A DNA stretch of 64,000 nucleotides from Pantoea sp. 1.19 (GTDB lineage: Bacteria > Pseudomonadota > Gammaproteobacteria > Enterobacterales > Enterobacteriaceae). Shown here piece after piece: positions 28,958 through 40,156 of this stretch. Below the pieces are notes generated by a model. It was not told where the DNA came from and made no database searches. It saw nothing but the letters and a program-made list of their open reading frames with translations. Position 1 is the stretch's first letter; each line of letters opens with the position of its first letter. Where the stretch lies: NCBI RefSeq assembly GCF_001922585.1, contig NZ_MRBS01000002.1, positions 515,622-579,621 on the forward strand, read 5' to 3'. A program made the translations under genes and the position numbers.

Positions 28958-29660
28958 TGGACTGCCCCACAACCGTAGACATGTCCTTACAACGAGACCC
29001 GTTCGAAGGCCGCCGGACTGACGCCGCCGGGGTGACTGTGGCGCCGGGCCCGGTTGTAGAACACACTTCAATGTCATCGAAGATATCCGCCCGCCCCCGA
29101 TCCCGGGTTTTGTATATTCTCTTCCTGATGCGCTCTTTTTTCAGTGAACTGAAGAACGATTCGGCCACCGCATTATCCCTGCCGTTGCCACGCCGGCTCA
29201 TACCCGGGGCCAGATTACTGGCCCGGCAGAACCGTTGCCCGTCGTCGCTGCCCTACTGGCTGCCCTGATGTGTACGATGACTTCGCCGTCCGGTTTACGC
29301 CGCCGGACCGCCATCTTCAGTACGTCGAGGGCCAGCTCCCGCGACAACGTAGGTTTCAACGACCAGCCGATCACGTTACGGGCGAAGAGGTCGATAACCA
29401 CCGCAGATACCGCCAGCCCTGCCAGGTGCGGATATAAGTCATATCGGTGACCCGAACCTGACTGGCCCGGACGACGGTAAGCTGCTGCTGCACGCGATTC
29501 GCGGCAAGCACTGAGGACCTGCCGGCGATACGGCGAGATGCCTTATAGCCACGCACCGCTTTGATCCGGTTCAGTGTATTCCACCAGGCCCTGTCAGGGC
29601 GACCGCTCTGCTGCGGCTCACTAAGCGCAAGAGTAGTCGCACCCATGTTTCCTCCGGCAG
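28958..29660 (-). pseudogene. Decayed IS3-family element, OrfB fragments
   Basis: Three adjacent frames on the minus strand encode consecutive pieces of an IS3-type OrfB different from the 27.6 kb element: RGYKASRRIAGRSS and VTDMTYIRTWQGW (29371-29646), then LFARNVIGWSLKPTLSREL (29198-29401), then MSRRGNGRDNAVAESFFSSL (28899-29201). Frameshifts separate them, and the region before the first Asp is damaged. A TGGACTGCCCCAC end-like sequence begins at 28958. No orfA is recognisable, so only a relic remains. Confidence 0.8.
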
Positions 29661-29815
29661 TACAACCGCGGCCACGGTCACGCTATCAGGAGCAGTCATT
29701 TTGCCAGTATTGCAGCGCTGGGCCGAAAAATACGTTTCATTTATTATTACGCCATCGCCCTCAGAAACCTCTTCAGAGGGGGGGGGCATCTATCCTGACG
29801 CTGCCCGCCACTTCG

Positions 29816-30511
29816 TCACTTCACCGTACAATCCTGACTGATATTGATGAATTTATCGTCGTAGACGAGGGTGTGATTACCGCGCTGACGCAGCGCCGGC
29901 TGGCGAACAACCTCGCCCGGGCGCACATACCAGGCGTCGCCCTCCTCTTCCGTGGTGTTGCAGCCGGGTTTGATCAGTAGCTTGAACCAGGTGTTGCCGG
30001 TATTACTGACGCTTCCCGCCGCCCGGTCAAAGGCCCAGCTGAACGCTACCCGCCGCGGACGCACCACCAGAATGGTGTCGATCACCACCACCGGCTCCAT
30101 ACTGACCTCTCCGCCGGCCGGCGCGCGCCTCACCAGGTTGCGGGTGGGGATCTCGCGAAACGAGACCCGATAGTAGCGTTCGCGATCGTCTTTCGGCCCG
30201 TGATAGTAGAATTTAAAATACTCCCCCTCGCCGGCCTGCAGCGTCAGCTGCCGCGGTGCAAACAGCAGTTCGCCATCCGCCGGGCGCGTGCGCACTTCCC
30301 GGCCGCCAGGCCGGTCGATGGCACTGACCGCGACCCGATACAGCCGTCCGCTTGGGTTGTTGTTCAGGACTTTTTTTGCGACGAATGCGTCACCGGCAGC
30401 CAGCGAAAAGGTCAGGTTGCCGACGGATATCGCCTGCGTCAGCGGCGCGGCCAGCAGCCACAGGCTGACCAGCCCCAGCTTAATCAATGTTGCGCCACGT
30501 CGCCTGAACAT
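29816..30511 (-). CDS. ecpE: ECP fimbria chaperone EcpE
   Basis: Second periplasmic chaperone of the E. coli common pilus (Mat) system. It has 231 residues from the ATG of MFRRRG (30511); the signal peptide ends LTQA before [10 protein letters not shown]. Immunoglobulin-like chaperone features include [20 protein letters not shown]. The longer frame from 30592 is rejected because it reads through the ecpD 3' end; the chosen start still overlaps ecpD by 32 bases. Last gene of the operon. The sequence ends QDCTVK, slightly shorter than the E. coli protein. Confidence 0.93.
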   Translation of the reverse strand: MFRRRGATLIKLGLVSLWLLAAPLTQAISVGNLTFSLAAGDAFVAKKVLNNNPSGRLYRVAVSAIDRPGGREVRTRPADGELLFAPRQLTLQAGEGEYFKFYYHGPKDDRERYYRVSFREIPTRNLVRRAPAGGEVSMEPVVVIDTILVVRPRRVAFSWAFDRAAGSVSNTGNTWFKLLIKPGCNTTEEEGDAWYVRPGEVVRQPALRQRGNHTLVYDDKFINISQDCTVK

Positions 30512-32123
30512 GAATTTCTCCTGATGCGCTGACTTCACCAAACCAGCCGTTGTCCGTGAGGGTGCGCAGCGAAACGGGATCGTCCATCGCAATCGAGAAG
30601 CGCACCGTGGTTTTATCCATTTGTCCGACGTCGCCGGAGATATCGTTCCACGGCGTGGTGAGCCACAGCGCGTCGGTCATATCGCGCCAGCCGCCGTCAC
30701 AGCCGGCATCGTAGGTTTTTGTCGCGCCGCTGCGGGTGATAAAGGAGAGCGACGCCGGAAAGGGCACCTGTGTGCTCCCGTCCGCCGAGCTGAACAGGCA
30801 GTAGGATCGCCCGCCTATTGCCCGCGACGGCCCGGTGACGTTGATGAGTACCTCATCGGCAGCGGTTTTTCCGCTCGTGGTGACGATATAGCCGAAATCC
30901 AGCGCCGGTTCGCCGCTGCCCACGCGGCCCTCGCGCGAGGGCGCCGTGGTGTACTCATCGGAAATGATGCTGATGCTGAAATCGCGCGGTTTAATGATCA
31001 GCGTGTTGGAGGTGGAAAACTCATACCAGCCCGACTCCGGTGAGGTGGTGTTCTGAAAGCGGAAGTTAAACAGATCTTTCGTGTTGATATCGCTGATCCC
31101 CAGCGCCACCATTTGCTTAAAAAAGTTGCTCGAAAAGAAGACGTAGATGCTTTCTGAACTTTTTAACTCATTGAAGGTGTAGTAGTAAGCCGTATTACTT
31201 ACCGGTTTCCAGGCGCTGCCGTTGAGGCTGAACTGCATATCATAGGCCCCGATCGCGGAGGCCAGCGACGAGTTGGAGATCGCCGGGAAGATATGAATCG
31301 AGTTATTGCTTAACCCATTGGTCTGTAAGCTGTAGTTCACCATCTTGCAGCTTAATCCCGAGCGGCCGCCGAGGATTTGCGTCTGGCAATCGGCATTGCC
31401 CTCCCCCAGCGTCGGCACGCCGTCGCTGTTGATAAACACCTCGGCCAGCGAGTGGGTATTCATTAGCCGGAGGTTGGCCGCCTTGGTGTGGGTCACATTC
31501 CGGACATACCAGTAGCCGGACGCCTGGTCCTTACAGCGCTGCCCGCTGCTGGCATCGTAGGCCACGGGGGTCTGGCAGGCATTGATGTTCAGGGTCACGC
31601 TCCCCCCCACCGGCATCTGCTGCAGATACTGATAAAACGCGTCCGACATCAGGCCGTGCATCCATTTAGCCCCTCCCGGGGTGACCGTTGCGCCGTAAAA
31701 TCCGTTGGCGTCGGTGGCCTGCGGCGGGATCAGGCTGGTCGCCATATCGCACCCCGCATACCAGTTAATGCAGCGCAGACCCAACAGCGGATGCGAGATC
31801 GGTGAGTTTTCCAGCCACATATCAAATTTCCAGTTGGCGGCCAGCCCGGTGTTATAGCCATTGTCCAGATAGCCGAGGCTTTGCTGATAAATCGTGCCTG
31901 AGCCAGTATATTTCAGCCCGGTCCAGCGGTTTGCGCCGGTCATCCTGGGATCAAGCGCGCCGCCAGGGGTGACGAAAAAGTTATCGTCGGCGTTGTTTTC
32001 AACGAACACGAACTCCCGCGGGGGGGCGTCTCCCCAGGTGGTTTTCGACACCGCCGCTTCCCCGCGCGCGCTCCACAGGGCGGTGAGCACCACGGCGGAT
32101 AATAGCCACCACTTAGCTTTCAT
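30480..32123 (-). CDS. ecpD: ECP fimbria tip adhesin EcpD
   Basis: Polymerised tip adhesin of ECP fimbriae, 547 residues, the same length as in E. coli. A signal peptide ([23 protein letters not shown]) precedes [20 protein letters not shown]. The C-terminal [17 protein letters not shown] provides a pilin-like strand for chaperone-usher assembly. The start at 32123 overlaps ecpC by 11 bases. Confidence 0.95.
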   Translation of the reverse strand: MKAKWWLLSAVVLTALWSARGEAAVSKTTWGDAPPREFVFVENNADDNFFVTPGGALDPRMTGANRWTGLKYTGSGTIYQQSLGYLDNGYNTGLAANWKFDMWLENSPISHPLLGLRCINWYAGCDMATSLIPPQATDANGFYGATVTPGGAKWMHGLMSDAFYQYLQQMPVGGSVTLNINACQTPVAYDASSGQRCKDQASGYWYVRNVTHTKAANLRLMNTHSLAEVFINSDGVPTLGEGNADCQTQILGGRSGLSCKMVNYSLQTNGLSNNSIHIFPAISNSSLASAIGAYDMQFSLNGSAWKPVSNTAYYYTFNELKSSESIYVFFSSNFFKQMVALGISDINTKDLFNFRFQNTTSPESGWYEFSTSNTLIIKPRDFSISIISDEYTTAPSREGRVGSGEPALDFGYIVTTSGKTAADEVLINVTGPSRAIGGRSYCLFSSADGSTQVPFPASLSFITRSGATKTYDAGCDGGWRDMTDALWLTTPWNDISGDVGQMDKTTVRFSIAMDDPVSLRTLTDNGWFGEVSASGEIHVQATWRNID

Positions 32124-34635
32124 TTCCTGCCTCCGTCTGCTGCACAGCGGTCCACGACGAGAGACCGCGGCAGACCACATCGCCTACCCATACCGCGCCG
32201 CGCGCCTGGCTCAGCTCCAGCGCCACTTCGCAGGTTCGATTCGCGCCGTCGCTAAAATCAATCGTGGGATACTTTTTATCGACGTCCATGACAAACTCAC
32301 CTTTCTCATCGGTGCGGGTGCGCCCGATATGGTTATTGATGCGTGCATTGGCCAACAGCGTGCCGTCTTCAGCGCGGATACGCCCGGAGACGGTCACTCT
32401 CTGCTTCACTTCCGGTGCTATCACCGCCACGTTGCCCGGATACAGCGTCAGATGGCTTTTGCGCCCGCTGACGATGTCGTAGCTGTCGCGCGATTGCTGG
32501 CTGTTTTGCAACTCGATCTCATAGCGTCCGTAAGACGGCAGCGGCAGATAATTACGTTCACCGCTCAGCTGCACCAGCCGCCCGTTCACTTTGGCGCTGA
32601 GCTGGCCATCATCCTCCAGCCCGGTGTTAAAAATCACGCCGGCATTGCCGTCGCTGCGTCCGCTGGCGGCCATGTTTTTTCCCTGCCAGCCGACGCTGCC
32701 GCTGGCGGTCAGGTTGGTGTTCACGTAACCGTCTGCGCCGCTATTCACATTCAGCGTGCCGTTGGTGTAACGCGTTTCAAACTGCGTATAGGCGCCCCCG
32801 CTCAGGGTTTTGTCGTCGTGGGTATCCCCGGATACCGCGCGCGAAACGTTGGCGCCAAGGGTACGAATCGCCCCCTCGTTAAACTGTTTGCGTGCCGCCA
32901 GGTTCGCGAGGGTATAGCCATTCTGGTGGGTCATGCCGGCGCTAAACCAGTTCCCCAGCGGCAGTGAAAAATCCAGAGCAACATATTTCCCGGTGTTGGC
33001 ACTGCTGTCGCCGTTGTTGTAGCGCTGGAGCCCGGCGCGCAGGCCCAGCGATCCCCAGGCCCCGCTGTAGACCGTCTGGTAGTAATCCGCCGTGTAGTAG
33101 TGGCTGTTATAGCGGCGATCATCGTTGTAGCTCACGCTCAAGGTGCCCAGCGTTGACCACAGGGCATTGAGGTTCAGCGTACCGCCGATCGCCCGATTAT
33201 CCGCATCGCTACGCCGCAGCCGATCGCCGATGCGGGTTTTTTCCTGATTCACCCACAGCGAACTGAAGCCGCCGGGCAGCGCCGTGCTGACGCTGCTGAT
33301 GCTGCTCCACGAGCGATCGCTGGCCAGCATCGTTTGCAGATTTACATTCACCGCATCGGTCAGCGGCAGGGTCAGGCGGGTTTCACCGACGGCGTTATTA
33401 TCGTAACCGTAGCCCGTTGCCGCCCAGCTCAGCGTACTCAGCGATCCGGAAACCGCGGTCCCGAGCAGCCAGCTCTCTTTTGCCGGTAGCGTCTGTTGGC
33501 CGCCTGACCAGCGATCCAGGTGAAAGTTGCCGCCCCAGATTTGCCAGGCCAGCGGTGCGCCGGCGCCGCGTCCACCACCAAACAGCTTATTCACCCGCTC
33601 CGTGCGCTTGCTGACCACGCGCCCGTTAACAATCACCTCCACCCCCACATCGTAAATGCCGTAGGGTAAGCCCCGGGTATCGACCTCATGATTTCCCATG
33701 GTGAAGTTCTGCACGCTCAGCAAACGTCCGTCGCGGGTAAGGTGGACTTCGCCCGCCGCCGGCAAAAACGCCACCACCGGCGTAGCTGACTGACTGTGGT
33801 CAAACACCGTTGAGCTGGCCTGATTGCCCCATGAGGCGCCGTAAATTTTCCCCGCCGACAGGGCGGTCATCGGCCCAAGCGATTGTAAATTCCAGGTATC
33901 CAGCATCCCGCCGGCGAAGCGATGCCCGGCAAAATCGCGCTCGTACATGGCTTTGTACAGTTGGTTATCCTGGTGGCGAGTGCCGATACCGTACAGCGAG
34001 CCGTCCAGCACCACGTGATGCTCACGCAGCGCACTGACGCTGTTAAAAGAGAGGTAGCTGGACGTCGTGCTGCCCCCGTTGCGCATCTGGTTATTGTACG
34101 CCCCGAGGTTATACGTCAGGTGATGGCTGAGCGTCCTGACGCTGGACTCACCAATGTCTTCGCTGCGCGTCCGCAGTACGGTACCCAGCGCCTCTCGCTT
34201 AACCACCAGCTCTAGCAATAGCTGACGCAGGCTGAGCCGCAGCTGGGCGGCATCATTCAGCGGGATCTTAAGCGCATCGTTAAACGCGCGGTTGGCTATC
34301 TGGTTCAGCTGTTCCCGCGTGTCATCACTGACGCGAGCACCATCGTCTCGCTCTTCCAGGCGGATCTGCCGCACCCGCAACACGCTGCCGTCCAGCCAGA
34401 TATACGCCGTGCCGATGCGCTGATCGCGTTGATTATCCTGACTGCCCTCAAGATGGATATAAAGCGGAATGCTCATACCGTCCTGTAACGCCTGGCTGAA
34501 GGCCTGTGGGATCATGATGCCGGCGAGCTGCTGCACGCGCCCGGCGATCGCCTCGCCGCTGGTCGGCGCCAGCAAGATAACGCCGCCGGCTGAAAGCAGG
34601 GCTTGCAGCCCCGGGCTTGCGCGGTGTAAAGGCAT
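32113..34635 (-). CDS. ecpC: ECP fimbria outer-membrane usher EcpC
   Basis: Outer-membrane usher of 840 residues (E. coli 841) that exports and assembles EcpA and EcpD. It belongs to the alternate chaperone-usher (alpha) class, so classical FimD motifs are weak. The long central beta-barrel is rich in alternating aromatic strands, and a C-terminal carboxypeptidase-like domain ([19 protein letters not shown]) is visible. It follows ecpB by 25 bases. The N-terminal signal is short and unusual ([24 protein letters not shown]), so the exact start may be slightly different. Confidence 0.93.
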   Translation of the reverse strand: MPLHRASPGLQALLSAGGVILLAPTSGEAIAGRVQQLAGIMIPQAFSQALQDGMSIPLYIHLEGSQDNQRDQRIGTAYIWLDGSVLRVRQIRLEERDDGARVSDDTREQLNQIANRAFNDALKIPLNDAAQLRLSLRQLLLELVVKREALGTVLRTRSEDIGESSVRTLSHHLTYNLGAYNNQMRNGGSTTSSYLSFNSVSALREHHVVLDGSLYGIGTRHQDNQLYKAMYERDFAGHRFAGGMLDTWNLQSLGPMTALSAGKIYGASWGNQASSTVFDHSQSATPVVAFLPAAGEVHLTRDGRLLSVQNFTMGNHEVDTRGLPYGIYDVGVEVIVNGRVVSKRTERVNKLFGGGRGAGAPLAWQIWGGNFHLDRWSGGQQTLPAKESWLLGTAVSGSLSTLSWAATGYGYDNNAVGETRLTLPLTDAVNVNLQTMLASDRSWSSISSVSTALPGGFSSLWVNQEKTRIGDRLRRSDADNRAIGGTLNLNALWSTLGTLSVSYNDDRRYNSHYYTADYYQTVYSGAWGSLGLRAGLQRYNNGDSSANTGKYVALDFSLPLGNWFSAGMTHQNGYTLANLAARKQFNEGAIRTLGANVSRAVSGDTHDDKTLSGGAYTQFETRYTNGTLNVNSGADGYVNTNLTASGSVGWQGKNMAASGRSDGNAGVIFNTGLEDDGQLSAKVNGRLVQLSGERNYLPLPSYGRYEIELQNSQQSRDSYDIVSGRKSHLTLYPGNVAVIAPEVKQRVTVSGRIRAEDGTLLANARINNHIGRTRTDEKGEFVMDVDKKYPTIDFSDGANRTCEVALELSQARGAVWVGDVVCRGLSSWTAVQQTEAGNES

Positions 34636-34660
34636 AGTATTAGTCCATCAGCACACGGGG

Positions 34661-35329
34661 CTATTTCACGGGCACAAACTGCTCACCCTGCCAGAGCGCG
34701 ACCCGTCCTTGTTTATCCGCAGTATTGACGTGCACAAAGCGGCGAGATTTTCCTGGCATCAGGTAATAGTTTTCTTTGCACTCTTTACCGTCGGCGCGCT
34801 TCAGACAGGGGCCATAGGCAATAATGCGCAGCGTCGCGTTACCGGTATTGGTCAGGGTGTCGCCGGCGAACTGATAGCGGTATTGCGCCCGCCGGGGAGT
34901 AATAATAAGCAGGGTGCCGATGCGGGCCGATGCGGTAGCCACCGCGCTCCGCTCCGCACCCTGGCGTTGCGCATCGCTCAGTGCCTGATCAAACCAGACA
35001 ATGCGGTAGTAACGCTCCCGGTCATCTGCCGGCCCCTGATAGAAAAAGCGAACGACTTCGCTGGCCCGGGCGGGCAGCAGCAGGCTGGTCGGGGTCAGCA
35101 GGATCTCATCCGGCTTCTCCATCGGCATCACCTGGCCGCCCTCCAGCGGTGACGTCAGACGCTCAAGATGAACCGTGATCAGGCGACCGCTGTCGGTCGT
35201 GTTGTGAATTTCTTTACTGAGCGTCGTGCTGTCGCTGTACATAAAAGAGGAAATGTCGCCGACGTCGAGCGCCAGCGCGGCGTTAGCCAGTCCGGAAAGC
35301 AGGCCGAGAAGCAGTAAGCGTAGTGTCAT
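34661..35329 (-). CDS. ecpB: ECP fimbria chaperone EcpB
   Basis: Periplasmic chaperone of 222 residues for EcpA/EcpD subunits. The signal peptide [20 protein letters not shown] precedes [37 protein letters not shown] is the paralogous match to EcpE. A terminator-like hairpin between ecpA and ecpB lowers its transcription relative to the pilin. Confidence 0.94.
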   Translation of the reverse strand: MTLRLLLLGLLSGLANAALALDVGDISSFMYSDSTTLSKEIHNTTDSGRLITVHLERLTSPLEGGQVMPMEKPDEILLTPTSLLLPARASEVVRFFYQGPADDRERYYRIVWFDQALSDAQRQGAERSAVATASARIGTLLIITPRRAQYRYQFAGDTLTNTGNATLRIIAYGPCLKRADGKECKENYYLMPGKSRRFVHVNTADKQGRVALWQGEQFVPVK

Positions 35330-35345
35330 GTGCGTTCAGTCCGTG

Positions 35346-35372
35346 AAAAAAGCAGGGGGAGGCCCCCCCTGC
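35346..35372 (-). terminator. Internal terminator/attenuator between ecpA and ecpB
   Basis: On the minus strand GCAGGGGG-GGCCT-CCCCCTGC is followed by six T. It lies in the 60-base gap between pilin and chaperone genes and should give excess ecpA mRNA. Confidence 0.88.
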
Positions 35373-35389
35373 CCGCTGCCAGTCCGCGA

Positions 35390-35977
35390 TCAGCTGGTCC
35401 AGGTGGCGTCAAACTGTACGCTGACGTCGCCGCTCCAAATCCCCTCTGGCAGGGTGCTGTAATCGGTTACCGGCGTGGAGCCGTCGGTGGTACCGCTGAT
35501 GATCGAGAAGTTAAAACCGTCCTGCGCCGTGGTGCGCCCGGCGGTGTTATAGCTGGCCGACAGCGCGCTGAGGTTTCCGCCCAGTACGCCGTTGGCGGTG
35601 TCGATCATCACAGTATCAGCGCTTTTCTCCACCGGAACGCCGTTATAATCCACGCCGACGCTTAGGGTCGAGCCCGACGTATCCAGCTGAGTCAGGGTGT
35701 TGGTGATAAGGCGCGAGGTCAGCTTGAACGCCGTCGCGGTGGTATCGCCTTCTACCGCCACGTCAAACAGCCCTTTCTGTGAGTTAAAACCTTTAATCCC
35801 TTCGGCGTATTGAAAGGCCAGGCTACCCAGCGGAGTGACGACCAGCTTGCTGCTGGTATCTTTTTTAGCGGTGGCGGACCAGGTCGCCACCGCCTGCGCG
35901 GAAACATCCGCCGCCTGAGCTCCCCCCATTCCGGCAAACGTCGTTACCAGAGCCATAGCAAGCACCTTTTTATTCAT
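35390..35977 (-). CDS. ecpA: Major pilin EcpA (Mat fimbrillin)
   Basis: Main structural subunit of ECP fimbriae, 195 residues as in E. coli, and very similar throughout. The signal peptide [22 protein letters not shown] is followed by [18 protein letters not shown]. It ends in [10 protein letters not shown], the assembly strand. AGGAT lies before the ATG. It is 60 bases downstream of ecpR on the same strand. Confidence 0.97.
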   Translation of the reverse strand: MNKKVLAMALVTTFAGMGGAQAADVSAQAVATWSATAKKDTSSKLVVTPLGSLAFQYAEGIKGFNSQKGLFDVAVEGDTTATAFKLTSRLITNTLTQLDTSGSTLSVGVDYNGVPVEKSADTVMIDTANGVLGGNLSALSASYNTAGRTTAQDGFNFSIISGTTDGSTPVTDYSTLPEGIWSGDVSVQFDATWTS

Positions 35978-36036
35978 AGCTTTTCATCCTGAGTTAAATT
36001 AAGGACACGTCGTCCCGGTGTACCACTCCATAAAAT

Positions 36037-36579
36037 TTAAAAAACCATCCTGGTCAACTTTGAATAAAGTTTGGCCTCAGCATTACGCCGGTGGGTATAA
36101 ATGGTTTTGACGCTGCAATTTTCAATTCTGGCGATTAATTTTGGCTGCATTCCCTGAGCCGTCATTTGAATTACCGTCATCTCTCTTCGGGTAATTTTAT
36201 CTTTCCTGATATCTTTTCTTAAAAAACGACCATTTATCACATAGGCCAGGGACTTTCGCAGATCGTTGACCAGATCAATATAGACCACGCCGCGCACATC
36301 ACCGTGACAATACCAGTAGTTAGCCAATGCCTCAGAGTGTCTGGCCGAAAGCAAAATAATCTTCTTTCCCTTTGCTTTCAGTAACCACTCACCGTCGCGC
36401 TGGATGAAATAGTTCAGGGTGTTGGCATTTAAATTAACAAACATAAACTCACTGCAAATTTTATCCAGTGATGCGTAGATCTGTGTTTCTGCTTCCTTAA
36501 TTAGCTCAGACAGCCCAATCAAAAAATAATTATCACATGCCGGCCAAATGCATTTTTCAAGGGCTTGTTGACGATCCAT
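36037..36579 (-). CDS. ecpR: LuxR-type regulator EcpR (MatA)
   Basis: Transcriptional activator of the ecp operon and repressor of motility in E. coli. It has 180 residues here (E. coli about 196, with an extra N-terminal segment). The C-terminal LuxR-type HTH is [31 protein letters not shown] (split here only by position, residues 129-159). It is followed by [15 protein letters not shown], almost identical to E. coli. The gene and its 600-base upstream region are AT-rich compared with the rest of the cluster, as expected for an H-NS-controlled gene. Confidence 0.93.
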   Translation of the reverse strand: MDRQQALEKCIWPACDNYFLIGLSELIKEAETQIYASLDKICSEFMFVNLNANTLNYFIQRDGEWLLKAKGKKIILLSARHSEALANYWYCHGDVRGVVYIDLVNDLRKSLAYVINGRFLRKDIRKDKITRREMTVIQMTAQGMQPKLIARIENCSVKTIYTHRRNAEAKLYSKLTRMVF

Positions 36580-37200
36580 ACCGTGCTTATCCTCTTCATC
36601 CTGAATATATCAACCTGCAATCAAACTCCTTATGGATCCAGCCGACAGCCAACGACGAATAAAAATAAACAGCACTCACGCCAATCTAATGGCAAAAAGA
36701 TCTACGTCATTATTTTGTGATGATTTTAATAGAATTATTTATATTCCTTTGTGGGATTGGAATTTAGGTTTTTTCTGATTAAGTGTCAACCGGCGGGATG
36801 TAAAGTCAGGCCGGTTTTATGTAAATATCACCCCTTTTTTTGCCGTTTACACTTTATTATCAAAAAATTAAAAACACTTAATTTCAATCAGTTACTGAGG
36901 AAGATGCGCCGTTTTCGTGGTAACTCATCATCTTAATTAGGATTATTACCCTACAAGTTAAGAATATTCTTAACAAATGAGAAACGACGATCGCACTACA
37001 ACCACAAAATGAACGACAATTAGATAAAGGAACTATTAAAAACAAAAATGACAGATTATATGATTGTGTTTTTGGTCAACTTCAGGGAAAGCAGCCGTAA
37101 TGGCGTGGCCTTTAGCTGACAGGTAATAATGCCGCCGCCAGCATCAATAAAGGTAAAGGGGGGGAAACGTTGAGCAGGCCGAAAATTGTTTCATCTTTCT
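36580..37200. other. AT-rich upstream region of ecpR
   Basis: No gene is seen. It contains an 18-base perfect palindrome GTTAAGAATATTCTTAAC (36957-36974) and several A/T runs typical of H-NS-bound promoters. It probably holds the ecpR promoter and operators. Confidence 0.5.
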
Positions 37201-38257
37201 AATCCTTTTTTCTCGCGCTGATTACCGCGATGACGGCTTTCGCCTCTTTGTCGTCGCCCTTTTTGCCGCCGGTTGCCCGGCGCGGCGGAGGGCATCGCCG
37301 ATCGCGATGCTGCATACTGCGGAGCGGGATCGCCCGTCAGACAGAAGAAGCCACCCGCGGCCGACGCCTGACGTCAGGTCATCCACCGACGTTGATCGCG
37401 CGCAGCGGCCTGGGGGGCAGTTCCCGGCATCTGGTCGTCAGCGCGTGCTCGGGCAGCCCGGAGCGCGGTCTGCGCCCGACAAACGTCAAAGCGCTTCCGG
37501 AGTCGTTTACTCCGCCGGGCGGGCAGATACGCATCATCGAAGAGTACGAGCCCCAGCGCAATCTCCGGACGCGACAGCGTTTACGGAAGGGCACAGCCGC
37601 ACATCCAGGCGCCGGCGGCCGCAGCGCGCAGCGCCGTCAGGCCCCGGCCCATTAATCAACAGCGGAAAACGGCATTTTGCGGGGCGTCGCCCGGCGAAAA
37701 GGGGCCCCACGTGAGGCGGGGTATGCATCGCGCGATGGCGCCACCCCTTACCGCGAAAGAAGGCTAACGCTCGAAATACGCGGCGTACCTGTCCTTCAAC
37801 ACGCCGGGAAGCGCGCAGGGCGCTGGGGGCCAGTCGGACAGCGACGGGCGACAGCGGGACCATGCGCAAGAAAAGGGAGCGGGTGAAGGCGGACCACACG
37901 GACACGCATTGAGGAGGGAGAACTTTCGCCCATCACGCTTACGCCGGATGGGCTTTCCCACGGGCGCGCGTCAGGGCAAAAAGAAGGGGGGGTGAGACAT
38001 AACGCCGCGCAGCCGGCGCTGATGCTGGACCAGCGCTCCATTCGCAGACGGCGGCACGGCCGGCCAGAATCCAGCGAGCGGAACGCTCCGTTCCGGCCAG
38101 CGTGGCGCTGACGTTCGGCTCGAGCGGTATCGTCACGGCCGGTTATCTGACCATCGCGGCCAGGCAGGAAAAGGAAACGACGGGCGTCCCTGTTCTGCCG
38201 CAGGCGGAAATCTGCCGGCGCGCCCTCGCGGCTATCGCGGCCAGTAGGCAGCGGGCC
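37201..38257. other. GC-rich tract without recognisable gene
   Basis: Many overlapping open frames exist on both strands but all are rich in Arg/Pro/Gly/Ala, lack Shine-Dalgarno sites and show no familiar motif. It has the look of decayed coding DNA or non-coding GC-rich sequence. I could not identify a parent gene. Confidence 0.5.
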
Positions 38258-38548
38258 TTACGGCTCAATCACCGACACGCTCAGCGCCCTGACTTTGCTG
38301 TACAACCACAGCCCGATAAACGTCATGGTGCCAAAAATAGCGGTAAAGATGAGGGTCATGATGACACCGATCAGCAGCGACACGGGCAGCGCCGCCAGGC
38401 CTGTGATCACTTCATTGTTAAACTTGACGACGCCGGCGCCAAAAACGCCGGCGATCCCCATGATGAACGACAGCAGCATGGCTGAAATGCCAAACCCTTT
38501 CAGCATCAGCGGATAAATCACCAGACCACTCACTTTTCTTTTACTCAC
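38258..38548 (-). CDS. Small two-helix membrane protein, unknown function
   Basis: 96 residues from a GTG at 38548 with AAGGA about six bases upstream. Two long hydrophobic helices (about 18-42 and 50-82) are separated by KFNNEVITG, and the N-terminus is positively charged (MSKRK). Unlike the flanking open frames it has balanced composition and lower GC, so it looks like a true gene. I do not recognise the family. A position near a decayed rhs-like gene invites comparison with immunity proteins, but nothing supports that directly. Confidence 0.62.
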   Translation of the reverse strand: MSKRKVSGLVIYPLMLKGFGISAMLLSFIMGIAGVFGAGVVKFNNEVITGLAALPVSLLIGVIMTLIFTAIFGTMTFIGLWLYSKVRALSVSVIEP

Positions 38549-39348
38549 AGGGGTTCCTTATAGCAATCATATCTGTTTAACCCGTTCTGGTCACAACGCT
38601 CCCGGCAGCACGGCGATAGCGCAGGGATCAATCATCGCGCACAGCACAGGCCGCGTTCGCGTGAGTATAGCGAGTCAACCGGGCATCAACCATCGCCATG
38701 CTGCCGGGCGGTACCCCCCTGTTATCCGAGGGGCGTCCGGGCCGGCGCGCGGCCCCACCGGCAAACGCCCCGGTTAGCCGGCGCCCTCTGCTACAGGCAG
38801 CAATAAAGCGCGCGAGGCGAGATTCTGCGCCATGGCGTGTGGCACCGCGGTATCCGCGCGGCACTCCAGCGCCGGGCATCTTAGCCAGGGCGATCGTCGG
38901 ACGGCAGGCCACTCTGGAGGCCGGCGCCTTACGCCCGTCCGTTCAGCCGGCGCCCCTCGACAGAGATACCGCAGCCTGTCCCTCAGCGCGCGCCGCGCGT
39001 CGCGCCAGTCAGGCGCCGACGATCCCGCGCGCTGGTCCGGGGAAAGCCTCTGCCATCGGCTGATGACCGACGGTTGCCCGGCTCTGCCTCAGAGCGGATT
39101 GAACCGCCGTCACGCACGGACGCGCGCGGGCCTGCACCGCGTTGGCCAGCACAGCGAGGGTGGCAGTTCCTGCTTCCCGGCAAGTCCCCCACCGCTGTTA
39201 TCCCCGTCACGAAATACCACGCCCATCACCGTTTTCTATGACGCTAAGGCATTTATCACTTTTCATTGTCGGGTAGCGGGGGTACTGTCGGAGGACGTTA
39301 ATACTTACCAGACTAACCAAAATAACACATTGATTGTAAGGTATATAT
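38549..39348. other. Gene-poor GC-rich tract upstream of aphA
   Basis: No convincing gene. Open frames on both strands are Arg/Gly/Ala/Pro-rich. The last 120 bases (39230-39348) become AT-richer and probably hold the aphA promoter. Confidence 0.5.
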
Positions 39349-40059
39349 ATGCAGAAACCGATCCGCATTATCAGCGCCGCCTGTCTGTTCGCTACCCTTT
39401 GTGCTCCCCTTGCGCAGGCTGCCACGCCAACCCCGCTCAACAGCGGAACCGACGTCGCTAGGCTGGCCGAGCAGGCCCCGATCCACTGGGTATCTGTCGC
39501 GCAAATAGAACACAGCCTGCAGGGACATCCGCCGATGGCCGTTGGCTTTGATATCGATGACACGGTGCTGTTTTCCAGCCCCGGCTTCTGGCGCGGCAAA
39601 CAAACATTTTCGCCTGACAGCGAGGAGTACCTGAAAAATCCGGCGTTCTGGGAAAAGATGAACAACGGCTGGGATGCCTTCAGCGTGCCAAAAGCCGTCG
39701 GCAACACCCTGATCGCGCTGCATATCCGGCGCGGTGACAGTATCTGGTTCGTTACCGGCCGCAGTCAGACGCCAACCGAATCGGTATCAAAAACCCTGCA
39801 GGACGTTTTTTCTATTCCCGCCGCCGCGATGAATCCGGTTATTTTTGCCGGCGATAAGCCGGGACAGAACAGCAAAACCCAGTGGCTCAAGTCGAAGCAG
39901 ATCAAACTCTTCTACGGTGACTCGGATAACGATATGACCGCCGCCCGCGAGGTGGGTGCGCGTCCAGTCCGCGTGCTGCGCGCTGCGAATTCAACCTACC
40001 GTCCGCTGCCGCAGGCCGGCGCGCTGGGTGAAGAGGTGATAGTCAACTCGGAGTATTAA
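39349..40059 (+). CDS. aphA: Class B acid phosphatase AphA
   Basis: Periplasmic non-specific phosphatase/phosphotransferase of the HAD superfamily, 236 residues (E. coli 237). A signal peptide ends in PLAQA. Catalytic motif I is [15 protein letters not shown] (first Asp nucleophile), motif [10 protein letters not shown], and motif [12 protein letters not shown] binds Mg2+. It acts on nucleotide monophosphates and other organic phosphates. A single gene between two gene-poor tracts. Confidence 0.96.
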   Translation: MQKPIRIISAACLFATLCAPLAQAATPTPLNSGTDVARLAEQAPIHWVSVAQIEHSLQGHPPMAVGFDIDDTVLFSSPGFWRGKQTFSPDSEEYLKNPAFWEKMNNGWDAFSVPKAVGNTLIALHIRRGDSIWFVTGRSQTPTESVSKTLQDVFSIPAAAMNPVIFAGDKPGQNSKTQWLKSKQIKLFYGDSDNDMTAAREVGARPVRVLRAANSTYRPLPQAGALGEEVIVNSEY

Positions 40060-40156
40060 CGGCCCCCGCTCCTGCAGCGATAATAATTAAACGGGTCACG
40101 GCGGCCGGAGGCTGACGCAGGACGCACCGTATGCCTGAAGCAGGGATCGCCGACGG

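Noticed and set aside
29571..29789. 72-residue minus-strand ORF after the IS relic
   Set aside because: It overlaps the OrfB relic in another frame and has no independent features.
28810..29815. A second ssrA 3' end as a clean attR
   Set aside because: No copy of GGGTTCAACTCCCGCCAG was found; only the downstream segment is duplicated.
37230..37905. Overlapping Arg/Pro-rich ORFs on both strands
   Set aside because: No start signals, no motif and frames change freely; treated as non-coding or decayed.
38832..39461. 209-residue plus-strand ORF
   Set aside because: Overlaps the start of aphA in another frame, Arg/Ser/Gly-rich, no Shine-Dalgarno.
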